Origin: JANQEA01 sp964466035
GTDB lineage: Bacteria > Bipolaricaulota > Bipolaricaulia > UBA7950 > UBA9294
NCBI GenBank assembly: GCA_964466035.1
Contig: CAYXLR010000002.1
Location: forward strand, 62,001 to 126,000
Length of the DNA: 64,000 nucleotides
Direction: 5' to 3'
In this document: piece by piece, positions 17,047 through 26,028 of the stretch
Layout of the letters: each line of letters starts with the position of its first letter
Numbering within the stretch: the stretch's first letter is position 1
The notes under the pieces: model-generated
Told to the model about the DNA's origin: nothing
Seen by the model: the letters and a program-made list of their open reading frames with translations, nothing else
Databases searched by the model: none
Translations under genes and position numbers: made by a program

Positions 17047-17055
17047 ATCATAGCA
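17047..17055 (-). promoter_or_regulatory. Extended -10 promoter of the defence operon
   Basis: On the minus strand, TGCTATGAT is an extended -10 element (TG, one base, TATGAT). No good -35 box is seen 17 bases upstream, as is normal for extended -10 promoters. The predicted start near 17040 leaves almost no leader before ATG at 17036. Confidence 0.45.
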
Positions 17056-17224
17056 TGTGATTGTTCCGACCGCATTGGCGAGTTCATGATGCCCCAGACA
17101 GCAGGACTCGACCGAGTAGCTGTTGCTTCACACAGCAACTGGAGAACGCGGTTATGTGATACGCCGTCCGTGCAAACAGCGTATTCAAGTGCTTGCTCCT
17201 CCTCAGCTGGCTTCTGGATCTGAC

Positions 17225-17926
17225 CTACTCCATAAGTAGCGACGCGGCTTCCTCGTCGACCAGGAACGTCACGGTTCCGTCCGTTGGCTGAACCAACCCG
17301 GCGGGCACGGGGCTTCCCGATTCGACGGCTCGGACGGCGTCTGCCTTTTCCGCGCCGGTTACGAGGAAGAGGACGTGCCGCGCGGCGTTGATCAGCGGGA
17401 GCGTCATCGTGATCCGCCACGGCGGCTCGGCCAGGGCGTGCACCGGGACGATCCATCGATCGGTTTCGCTCAGCGCCTGATGCCTCGGAAAGAGCGACGC
17501 GGTGTGGCCGTCCGCGCCGATCCCGAGCAGGATCAGATCGAGCCGACCGTCGGCTCCGACGACGCGGCGAAGCTCGATCTCGTACGCGTCGGCCGCGGCG
17601 AGCGGATCGAGCTCCCCCGCGATGCGATGGATCCGGTCCGCGGGGATCGGGACGCGATCGAGGAGCGCCTCGCGGGCCGACCGGTAATTGCTCCGCGGGT
17701 CGGTCGGCGGGACGCAGCGCTCGTCGGCCCAGAAGACGTCGACGGCGGCCCAATCGAGTTCCGCCGACGTGGCGAGGCGCTCGTACAGCGGGCGCGGCGT
17801 CTTTCCGCCGGAGAGCGCGACGAGGAACCGGCCTCGCTCGCGGATCGCCTCGGCGCCGATCCGGACGAACCGTTCAACGGCGTGTGCGAACAGGGCCTCC
17901 CGCGCGTCGAAGCGTACGAGTTTCAT
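17225..17926 (-). CDS. pgl: 6-phosphogluconolactonase
   Basis: 233 residues, the usual length of the DevB/SOL family. It hydrolyses 6-phosphogluconolactone to 6-phosphogluconate in the oxidative pentose-phosphate pathway. Family motifs seen: FLVALSGGKTPRPLYERLA near residue 35, FWADERCVPP with SNYRSAREALL near 75-95, and LLGIGADGHTASLFP near 140, which holds the active-site histidine. It starts 3 bases after the zwf stop, with no clear Shine-Dalgarno of its own, so it is probably translated by coupling to zwf, whose product it uses. It is the last gene of the cluster; no T-run terminator was found after it. Confidence 0.93.
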   Translation of the reverse strand: MKLVRFDAREALFAHAVERFVRIGAEAIRERGRFLVALSGGKTPRPLYERLATSAELDWAAVDVFWADERCVPPTDPRSNYRSAREALLDRVPIPADRIHRIAGELDPLAAADAYEIELRRVVGADGRLDLILLGIGADGHTASLFPRHQALSETDRWIVPVHALAEPPWRITMTLPLINAARHVLFLVTGAEKADAVRAVESGSPVPAGLVQPTDGTVTFLVDEEAASLLME

Positions 17927-17929
17927 CGT

Positions 17930-19426
17930 TCACTCATTGCGCCAGTGCCGCCCGGCGGCGTCGAACAATCGATCCGCCTCCTTCGGCCCCCACGTCCCGG
18001 TGCGGTAGCGGATCGGCTCGACGTCGATTCGCAGAAGCGGGTCGACCAGTCCCCACGACAGCTCGACCTCGTCGCAGCGAATGAACAGCGACGGGTCGCC
18101 GTTGAGGGCGTCGAGGAGGAGGCGCTCGTAGGCGTCCGGCAGCCCGACCTCGCCGAAGTGGTCCGCGTAGTGGTAGGCCATGTCGACGGGGTGGGTTTGC
18201 ATCCCCCCGCCGGGGACCTTGGTCTCGAATCGGAGGTGAACCCCCTCGTCGGGCTGGATCTGCAGCGAGATCCGATTCGGGGTCGGCTCGCGGCCCTGCG
18301 GGAAGAGCCGATGGGGGACGTCCTTGAACTGGAGCCTGACTTCGCTCTTCTTCTCGCGGAGCCGCTTCCCGGAGCGGAGGTAGAACGGCACCCCCCGCCA
18401 TCGCCAGTTGTCGACGTACAGGCGGAGCGCGGCGTACGTCGGCGTCCGCGAATCGGGGGCGACGCCCTCCTCGTCCGGGTATCCGGCGTATTGGCCGAGG
18501 ACGAGATCGCCCTCCTCGATCGGGCGCGCGGCTTCGAGAACCTTGACCTTCTCGTCGCGGAGGGCCTTCGCCGAAGAGGAGCTCGGCGGCTCCAACGCCA
18601 CCAGCGTGAGGAGCTGAAGAAGGTGGTTCTGAACGATGTCCCGGAGGACCCCCGCTTGATCGTAGTACTCGGCGCGGTGCTCGACGCCGAGCGACTCGGC
18701 GACGGTGATCTGGACGTGATCGATGTAGTCCCGATTCCAAAGCGGCTCGAAGATCGCGTTGGCGAACCGGAATGCGAGGATGTTCTGGACCGTCTCCTTG
18801 CCGAGATAGTGGTCGATGCGAAGGACCTGCGATTCGTCGAAGACGCCGTGGACGATCCGATTGAGATCCTGCGCGGAGATCAAATCGTGGCCGAACGGCT
18901 TCTCGAACACGATCCGCCGCCATCCGACGCCCGGCCCGGCGAGCCCGACGTCTCCGAGCCTCTGGACGATCGCCGCGGTCGCGGTCGGGGGCGTGGCGAG
19001 GTAGAAGAGGAGGTTTCCGTCCGTCTCGCGCGCGAGGTCGTTCGACCGGAGGTGCTCCGCCAGGCGGACGAAGCCGGCGGCGTCCATGTCCGGCGTGCGG
19101 AAGTAGCTGAAGTTCCGCTCGAACCGCGACCAGAGATCGCACAGCTTCGGGTCCGGCTTCAATCGGGCGTACGCCTTCACCCCTTCGAACAGGCGCCCGC
19201 GAAACGTTTCGTCGTCGAGCTCCCGTCGCCCGACGCCGACGACCCGCGTGCGCGGGGAGAGCCGGCCGGCGCAGGCGAGGCTGTGCAGCGCCGGGGCGAG
19301 CTTCCGCTGCGCCAGGTCGCCGGACGCCCCGAAGATGACGACCGCGGCGGGCGGGGTCCGAGCAACGCTCGAACCCTTCACGACGGTCCCGCGTTCCGAC
19401 GTCGTCGGTCCGCGATTCTCGCTCAC
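17930..19426 (-). CDS. zwf: Glucose-6-phosphate 1-dehydrogenase
   Basis: 498 residues, typical for the family. It oxidises glucose-6-phosphate to the lactone with NADP(H) production. Seen: the nucleotide-binding FGASGDLAQRKLAPAL near residue 30, the substrate motif RIDHYLGKETVQN near residue 215, and FEKPFGHDL before it. The GTG start at 19426 overlaps the rpiA stop in a GTGA and has GGAGG 10 bases upstream inside rpiA, so the two are coupled. Longer upstream extensions in this frame run through rpiA and are not real. A residue-level check for NAD versus NADP preference was not possible. Confidence 0.93.
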   Translation of the reverse strand: MSENRGPTTSERGTVVKGSSVARTPPAAVVIFGASGDLAQRKLAPALHSLACAGRLSPRTRVVGVGRRELDDETFRGRLFEGVKAYARLKPDPKLCDLWSRFERNFSYFRTPDMDAAGFVRLAEHLRSNDLARETDGNLLFYLATPPTATAAIVQRLGDVGLAGPGVGWRRIVFEKPFGHDLISAQDLNRIVHGVFDESQVLRIDHYLGKETVQNILAFRFANAIFEPLWNRDYIDHVQITVAESLGVEHRAEYYDQAGVLRDIVQNHLLQLLTLVALEPPSSSSAKALRDEKVKVLEAARPIEEGDLVLGQYAGYPDEEGVAPDSRTPTYAALRLYVDNWRWRGVPFYLRSGKRLREKKSEVRLQFKDVPHRLFPQGREPTPNRISLQIQPDEGVHLRFETKVPGGGMQTHPVDMAYHYADHFGEVGLPDAYERLLLDALNGDPSLFIRCDEVELSWGLVDPLLRIDVEPIRYRTGTWGPKEADRLFDAAGRHWRNE

Positions 19427-20133
19427 GGCGCGATGACCTCCGACAGGTCCGATCCCTTGGCGAAGTGCTCGACGCCTCGCTCCGTCGCGACGACGAGGTC
19501 GGTGGCGAGGTCGATGAACAGCCCGTGGGCGACGACGCCAGGGCGCGCGTCGAGCCGCATCGCCAGCTCGGACGGTCGCTCGATCGGACCGAAGTCGCAG
19601 TCGAGGATGAAGTTGCGTTGGTCGGTGAGGAACGGGTCTTCGCCGCCGCGACGGAGGACGTGCGCGCCGAGCGATTCGAGGGCGGCGACCTCGACGGTCC
19701 AGGCGAACGGGACGACCTCGACCGGAAGCGCGAATCGGGTCCCCAGGCGGGGCGACAGCTTCGAGCGGTCGACGACGATGATCTCCCGTTCGCTCGCGTC
19801 GGCGACGATCTTCTCCCGGAGGAGGGCGCCGCCGCCGCCCTTGATCAGGTTCATCTCCGCGTCGACCTCGTCGGCGCCGTCGATCGTCAGATCGATCGTC
19901 GGCCTTTCGTCGAGCGTCGTGAGGGGGATTCCGAGCCGCTCCGCCTGCCGCGCGACGTCCTCCGAGCACGGCACGCAGAGGACGTCCACGAGCCCGCCGC
20001 TTCGTAGGCGCTCGGCGATCCGCTCGACGGCGAACGCCGCGGTCGTGCCGTGGCCGAGGCCGACGGTCATCCCGCTCTCGACGAATTCGGCCGCCCGCCA
20101 CGCGGCCCGGCGCTTCTGCTCGGCGACGTCCAT
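19423..20133 (-). CDS. rpiA: Ribose-5-phosphate isomerase A
   Basis: 236 residues. It interconverts ribose-5-phosphate and ribulose-5-phosphate. Family motifs: GLGHGTTAAFAVERI near residue 25 (phosphate binding), IDGADEVDAEMNLIKGGGGA near 85-105 with the catalytic aspartates, and LLREKIVADAS after it. The start at 20133 lies 2 bases after the pgi stop, and the end overlaps zwf by 4 bases, so pgi, rpiA, zwf and pgl form one tightly packed unit. 6-phosphogluconate dehydrogenase, which would link zwf/pgl to rpiA, is not in this window. Confidence 0.93.
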   Translation of the reverse strand: MDVAEQKRRAAWRAAEFVESGMTVGLGHGTTAAFAVERIAERLRSGGLVDVLCVPCSEDVARQAERLGIPLTTLDERPTIDLTIDGADEVDAEMNLIKGGGGALLREKIVADASEREIIVVDRSKLSPRLGTRFALPVEVVPFAWTVEVAALESLGAHVLRRGGEDPFLTDQRNFILDCDFGPIERPSELAMRLDARPGVVAHGLFIDLATDLVVATERGVEHFAKGSDLSEVIAP

Positions 20134-20135
20134 CC

Positions 20136-21782
20136 TCAGCCTCCTTCCTCGAGCTCCTTGGCGACCCGGCGGATCGCCTCGGCCGCGTCCGCGGGGACGG
20201 CGTACGTCGAGACTTGGCGCCCGGCGTCGAGGAGCGCCCGCCGGTCGCCTCCGGCCTGCGCGGAGATGAGCGTCCCGAACGTCAGCGCTGACCCCGAGCT
20301 TTCGCCTTCGCCGGGGATCGGCAGGTCCGCGTCGTGCGGGGAGACGAGCTGGACGAAGCGTCCGTTTCCTCGATCCCCCTTGTGGAGCTGCCCGGTCGAG
20401 TGGAGGAAGCGGGGGCCGTAGCCGAACGTCGTCGCGAGGCCGAACCGGGCACGGAGTCCGACACGCAGCGCGGTGAAGGCGTCGGACAGCCGGTCGCTCG
20501 GCGGGAGGTACGCCTGCAGCGCGATGTAGTCCCCTTGTTCGGTGCCGGCGAGGGCGGCGACGAGCCCGTCGGCCGTGAGCGGCGTCGACTCGGTCGCGGG
20601 CGGGCGCCCGGTCCGTTGGAACCCGTCGACCAGCTCGCGGGCGAGCCGCTTCGCGGCCTCGACGTTCGGCTGATCGAACGGGTTGACCCGAAGAACGTGC
20701 GCGGCGACGGCCGTCGACAGCTCCCACAGGAAGAACTGCTCGCCGAGCGCGTAGAGGTCGTCGAGCTCGATCCGAATCACCGGGTGGCCGGCCCGTTCCA
20801 GCTCCGAGATTGCGCGCTCGTCCGGGCCTTTCCCCCCAAGTGAAAAAGAGACGAAGAGCCGATCGTCGCCGTACGCCGCCGGCGGGGCGACCGGCTCGCC
20901 GACGACCGGGAGGATCCCCGTCTCCTCCTTGCCGGTGCTCTCGGCGATCAGCTGCTCGATCCAATCGCCGAAGCCGGCGATCCTCGGAGGAAAGAGGAAC
21001 GTCGCTTTGTCGCGCCCGCCGAGTACCGAAGCGGCGAGGGTCGCTCCGATCCGGACGGCCGGGTTCTCGCCCAACGGCTCGTGCTTGGCGCATTCGATCG
21101 ACGTCCTCTGCGCGTGTTCCAGGAGGCGCGCGACGTCGATCCCGAGAAGGGCGGCCGGGACCAGGCCGAAGAGCGACAGGGCCGCGTACCGGCCGCCGAT
21201 GTTCGGGTCGTTGAGGAACGTCTCGCGGAAGCCGTGCCGCGCCGCGAGGTCGACGAGCGGACTGCCCGGATCGGTGATCGCGACGAACCGGCGTCCGGCC
21301 TTCGCCTCTCCTTCCGCCTTCCGAACCCGGTCGTGGAAGTACCGGAACAGGGAGAGCGTCTCCGTCGTCGTCCCGGACTTCGTCGCGACGAGGAACAACG
21401 TGCGGGACAGGTCGAGCCGGCGCTCGACGTCGGCGATCGCCGCCGGATGCGTCGTGTCGAGGACGGTCAGCGCGGGGTGCCCCGACGCCGGGCCGAACGC
21501 GCGGGCGAACACGTCCGGGGCGAGGCTGGAGCCGCCCATGCCGAACAGCAGGACGTGCTCGGTCCCGTCCGAGCGGACACCGTTCACGAAGGCGTCGAGC
21601 CGGTCGAGCTCCTGCACCATCGAGAACGGGGCGTGAAGCCAGCCGAGCCGGTTCGTGATCTCCGTCGGCTCCGGCTTCCAGACCGTGAAGTCGTGGGCCC
21701 AGATGCGGGACAGAATCCACTCGCGCTCGAACCGGGCCAGCAGTTCGTCGTAGCGGTCGGGTGGGTTCACGACGCGGATCAT
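20136..21782 (-). CDS. pgi: Glucose-6-phosphate isomerase (TAL-PGI type)
   Basis: 548 residues. It interconverts glucose-6-phosphate and fructose-6-phosphate. Seen: LLFGMGGSSLAPDVFARAF and ATKSGTTTETLSLFRYFHDR, the sugar-phosphate SIS-domain signatures, and YGPRFLHSTGQLHKG near the C-terminus, the form found in the isomerase half of bifunctional transaldolase/isomerase proteins. No transaldolase half is attached here. ATG at 21782 follows GAGGAGG with 7-base spacing. It lies 121 bp downstream of glk and 2 bp upstream of rpiA. The identity is secure; the subfamily call rests on the C-terminal motif. Confidence 0.92.
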   Translation of the reverse strand: MIRVVNPPDRYDELLARFEREWILSRIWAHDFTVWKPEPTEITNRLGWLHAPFSMVQELDRLDAFVNGVRSDGTEHVLLFGMGGSSLAPDVFARAFGPASGHPALTVLDTTHPAAIADVERRLDLSRTLFLVATKSGTTTETLSLFRYFHDRVRKAEGEAKAGRRFVAITDPGSPLVDLAARHGFRETFLNDPNIGGRYAALSLFGLVPAALLGIDVARLLEHAQRTSIECAKHEPLGENPAVRIGATLAASVLGGRDKATFLFPPRIAGFGDWIEQLIAESTGKEETGILPVVGEPVAPPAAYGDDRLFVSFSLGGKGPDERAISELERAGHPVIRIELDDLYALGEQFFLWELSTAVAAHVLRVNPFDQPNVEAAKRLARELVDGFQRTGRPPATESTPLTADGLVAALAGTEQGDYIALQAYLPPSDRLSDAFTALRVGLRARFGLATTFGYGPRFLHSTGQLHKGDRGNGRFVQLVSPHDADLPIPGEGESSGSALTFGTLISAQAGGDRRALLDAGRQVSTYAVPADAAEAIRRVAKELEEGG

Positions 21783-21903
21783 CCGCGGGCCTCCTCTCTT
21801 CTCTCCCGCCTTCGCCTGGCCCGTCGATGGAAGATACCACAAACGGTGCGGCGTCGACAGGGCGTCGGGGGAACGACCCCGCGAGCGGGTCCCGGCCTCC
21901 GCC

Positions 21904-22935
21904 TCACGCCGCGAGGGATTCGATGCCGTGCCATGCGGCGCCGAGGAGGGCGGCGCGGGGGTTGAGGATCACGTGGACCGGGATCCTCTCGAGCAACGGC
22001 GCGAAGCGTCCCTTGGCGCGGATCGTCTCGAGGAAGCCCTCGTCCTGGAGGAAGGGGAGGATGCGAGGCGGGAGACCGCCGGCGAGGTAGATCCCTCCCG
22101 TCGCGAGGATCTTGAGCGCCAAGTTGCCCGCCTCGGCACCGAGGATCGAGACGAACGTACGAAGCGTCTCCTCGCAGAGCGCGGACCGTTTCTCGACGGC
22201 GGCGGAGACGATGAGAGGCGTCGGATCTGCGGCGTCGTTCAGTCGCTCGTCGAGCACCGCGGTCTCCTCGGTGCCGCGCCGGTCCCGGAGGAAGCGATAG
22301 ACGTTCGGGATGCCGCTTCCGGAGGCGACCCGCTCGACGCTCACGTGCCCGAACTCCTCGCGCAGGAACGTCCACAGCTCGGCCTGCAGGCCGTCGTTCG
22401 GCGCGAAGTCGGCGTGCCCGCCCTCGGACGGGCGCGCGGTGTACCCCGTGCCGTTCCACGTCAAGTACGCCTCCCCTAGGCCGGTCCCGGGGGCGATCAC
22501 CGCGAGCGGACCGTGCGGGTCGCGCTCTCCCGGATGGAGCGTGAGCAGGTCGAGCGGCGAGAGGTGCGGAATCGACCGGGCGATCGCCTCGAGGTCGTTG
22601 ATCAGCACCGCCTGCTCGAGTCCGAAACGATCGGCGATCCGCTGCGCGTCGATCTCCCAGGGAAGGTTGGTGACCCGGGCGCGCTCCCCGGCGATCGGTC
22701 CGGCGACGGCGAAGAAAGCCCGGACGGCGGGCCGGTCGGTTTCGGTCAGAAAGGATTCGATGATCGATTCGAGGTCGCCGTAGTCCCGGCTCGCGTAGGT
22801 CCGCTCGGCGACGGCCTGATCCGTGTCGGGCCCGCCCGCGAACAGGGCGAGGACCGTTTTGGTCCCCCCGACGTCCCCGGCGAGAAGGCATCGACGCGGG
22901 TCCGGCTCGGATCGTCCGCCTGCTTGGGTCTCCAT
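21904..22935 (-). CDS. glk: Glucokinase, E. coli Glk type
   Basis: 343 residues. It phosphorylates glucose with ATP to glucose-6-phosphate in the cytoplasm. Seen: the phosphate-1 motif LAGDVGGTKTVLALF near residue 18, LINDLEAIARSIPHL, the IAPGTGLGEAYL motif, EGGHADFAPND (the sugar-binding loop of the hexokinase-like Glk family), and LAGGLPPRILPFL. ATG at 22935 is preceded by GGAG. It lies between the ABC importer genes and pgi on the same strand. It would use glucose released inside the cell, for example by the GH65 phosphorylase encoded at 33013-35433. Confidence 0.92.
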   Translation of the reverse strand: METQAGGRSEPDPRRCLLAGDVGGTKTVLALFAGGPDTDQAVAERTYASRDYGDLESIIESFLTETDRPAVRAFFAVAGPIAGERARVTNLPWEIDAQRIADRFGLEQAVLINDLEAIARSIPHLSPLDLLTLHPGERDPHGPLAVIAPGTGLGEAYLTWNGTGYTARPSEGGHADFAPNDGLQAELWTFLREEFGHVSVERVASGSGIPNVYRFLRDRRGTEETAVLDERLNDAADPTPLIVSAAVEKRSALCEETLRTFVSILGAEAGNLALKILATGGIYLAGGLPPRILPFLQDEGFLETIRAKGRFAPLLERIPVHVILNPRAALLGAAWHGIESLAA

Positions 22936-22995
22936 GATCTCCGGAGACCGTAGCGGGAAGCCGGCGCTCAGGCAACCCCATCTGCAGGGCTTCGC

Positions 22996-24075
<1,080 letters not shown>

Positions 24076-24117
24076 TCCTCCTCCTTGATCGCCTTCTCCG
24101 TCCGACCATTGTACTCA

Positions 24118-24972
24118 TTACCCCTTCACCGACCCAGCGAGAATCCCGCGGACGAAGTAGCGCTGCAGCGAGAAGAAGACGACGAGCGGCAGCGCCATCG
24201 AAACGAACGCGGCGGCCGTCAGCAGTTCCCAATCCTGTCCCCGATTGGTGACCAGATTCGCGATCGACACCGTCAGCGGCGCCACGTTCGGTCTGGCGCT
24301 CAAGTAGACGAGAGCGACGAGCAGGTCGTTCCAGATCCAAAGGAACTGAAAGATGAAAACCGACGCGAGCGCCGGAACCGAAATCGGGATCACGATCCGC
24401 CAGAAGGTCATCAGCGGTGACGCCCCGTCGATCGACGCCGAATCGAACAGGTCTTTGGGGATCCCGGCCATGAAGTTGTGAACCAGGTACGTCGTCAACG
24501 GAAGCCCGTACGCCGTGTGGGCGAGCCAGATGCCGGGGAAGGTCCCGGCGAGCTTCAGCTTGCTGTAGATCGGCAGGATCGGGATGAACGTCATCTGCAG
24601 CGGGATGACCATGAGCCCAACAAGGAGCATGAACAGGATCTTCCGTCCGTTGAACCTCATCCAGGCGAAGCCGAACGCGGCGAACGACGCGATGAACGTC
24701 GAGATCGCGGTGGCTGGAACACTGATGAACAGGCTGTTCAGGAACGAGCGCGCGAGACCCTCACCGCGCAGCACGCCGATGTAGTTCTCGAGCGAGAACT
24801 GCCCGCCACTGAACAGCTTCGGGAAGACGGTCCACCAGCCGGAGCCGGCGATGTTGGCCGGATCGCGGAACGAGGTGATGAGAAGGCCGAGCGTCGGGAT
24901 GATCCAGATTGCGGCGAACACCAGGATCGTCAGGTGTAACGGCGTCTTGGCGATCAGCTTCCTTGGGTTCAT
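24118..24972 (-). CDS. Carbohydrate ABC transporter permease, MalG/UgpE type
   Basis: About 284 residues with six predicted membrane helices. The inner-membrane coupling motif is EAA-like: ASIDGASPLMTFWRIVIPIS. The N-terminus is short and leads straight into TM1 (LTILVFAAIWIIPTLGLLIT). The start is the second ATG of ATGATGA: AAGGAGG lies 6 bases from ATG 24972 and 3 bases from ATG 24975. The stop of the first permease overlaps these bases, so the pair is translationally coupled. It forms a heterodimer with the next gene's product and docks the ATPase encoded at 22996-24075. Confidence 0.9.
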   Translation of the reverse strand: MNPRKLIAKTPLHLTILVFAAIWIIPTLGLLITSFRDPANIAGSGWWTVFPKLFSGGQFSLENYIGVLRGEGLARSFLNSLFISVPATAISTFIASFAAFGFAWMRFNGRKILFMLLVGLMVIPLQMTFIPILPIYSKLKLAGTFPGIWLAHTAYGLPLTTYLVHNFMAGIPKDLFDSASIDGASPLMTFWRIVIPISVPALASVFIFQFLWIWNDLLVALVYLSARPNVAPLTVSIANLVTNRGQDWELLTAAAFVSMALPLVVFFSLQRYFVRGILAGSVKG

Positions 24973-25955
24973 CATCGCCCTCCTTCCTGCGCCGCGAATC
25001 GCCTGATGTTCAGAATCATGAACGGCACGATCAGGATGAGCAGCACCACAGCTAGCGCGCTCGCGCGCCCGTAATTGAAGAAGTTGAACATCTCTTTGTA
25101 CATCCGGTTGGCAATCACTTCCGTCGAGTAGTTGCCGTTGGTCATGACGAAGATGATGTCGAAGATCTTCAGCACCTGAACGACCATCGTTGTCGCGACG
25201 ACGGCCGCTGTCGGCGCGAGCAGCGGGAGGATGATGTTCCGGAAGACGCGCCACTCGGTGGCCCCGTCGATCCGCGCGGCCTCCAGCAGCGGTTTGGGGA
25301 TGTTCTTGTACGCTGCGGAGAGGATGACCATGCAGAAACCGGTCCACATCCAGATCCCCACGACGATGAGGCAGAGGTTGTTGATCCAAGGGCGCTGGAT
25401 CAGCCACCCGACCGGCTCGCCCCCGAATGCCACGACGATCGCGTTCAGAACGCCGATCTGATTCAAGTCCGCAGGCTTGTACGCGTAGACGAACTTCCAG
25501 ACGACCGATGCCCCGACCATCGAGATGGCCGCCGGGATGAAGATGATCGACTTCACGAGTCTCTCATACCGGACGCGGTCGAGCATCACTGCGAGGACCA
25601 GTCCGAACCCGACGGTGCACGCCGTGAATAAGACGGCCCAGAGGGCGTTGTTTCGAAGCGCGGTCAGCATGACCGGATTCGTGAAGACGTACGTCCAGTT
25701 CTTGAGCCCGACGAACTCCACCGTCGGGCCGAACAGCGTCGTGCCACGGCCGAAGAACGAGCGTGCGACTGTCATAACGGTCGGATAGACGAGGAAGAAC
25801 GCGATCAGGATGAGTGCCGGAGCGACGAACCCCCACGATCTCCATCGTATCGATCGAAGCCATCTCCAGACGGCTCGGCAACCCTGTAGGAATAGACGTC
25901 CGAGGAACAGGGTGATCCGCCGTGGGCTCCTCCACCCCTTTGCGCGAACCCCCAT
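24972..25955 (-). CDS. Carbohydrate ABC transporter permease, MalF/UgpA type
   Basis: About 327 residues. A basic N-terminal tail of some 40 residues (MGVRAKGWRSPRRITLFLGR...) precedes TM1 (FVAPALILIAFFLVYPTVMT). The EAA loop is LLEAARIDGATEWRVFRNII, so both permeases carry the ATPase-docking motif. ATG at 25955 is chosen from GGGAGG nine bases upstream; the frame continues upstream through the stem-loop but those residues are not protein-like. A perfect 13-bp stem-loop lies between this gene and that of the binding protein, which would let the binding protein be made in excess, as is common in binding-protein-dependent importers. Confidence 0.9.
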   Translation of the reverse strand: MGVRAKGWRSPRRITLFLGRLFLQGCRAVWRWLRSIRWRSWGFVAPALILIAFFLVYPTVMTVARSFFGRGTTLFGPTVEFVGLKNWTYVFTNPVMLTALRNNALWAVLFTACTVGFGLVLAVMLDRVRYERLVKSIIFIPAAISMVGASVVWKFVYAYKPADLNQIGVLNAIVVAFGGEPVGWLIQRPWINNLCLIVVGIWMWTGFCMVILSAAYKNIPKPLLEAARIDGATEWRVFRNIILPLLAPTAAVVATTMVVQVLKIFDIIFVMTNGNYSTEVIANRMYKEMFNFFNYGRASALAVVLLILIVPFMILNIRRFAAQEGGR

Positions 25956-25986
25956 GAAGACCCACCTCCCTCCGTGGCCAGAGGAT

Positions 25987-26014
25987 GAAGCCGGGGGCTG
26001 GAGCCCCCGGCTTC
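25987..26014 (-). promoter_or_regulatory. Strong stem-loop between binding-protein and permease genes
   Basis: GAAGCCGGGGGCT and its exact reverse complement AGCCCCCGGCTTC face each other across 2 bases, a 13-bp perfect palindromic stem. It lies 14 bases after the binding-protein stop. No T-run follows, so it is better read as an mRNA-stabilising or partial-termination element than a full terminator. Confidence 0.65.
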
Positions 26015-26028
26015 CTTGATGGCTCTGC

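Noticed and set aside
17375..20269. A 964-codon plus-strand open frame across pgl, zwf and rpiA.
   Set aside because: It is antisense to three well-conserved genes and reads as a charged, low-complexity shadow with no motif; open antisense frames are expected in GC-rich DNA.
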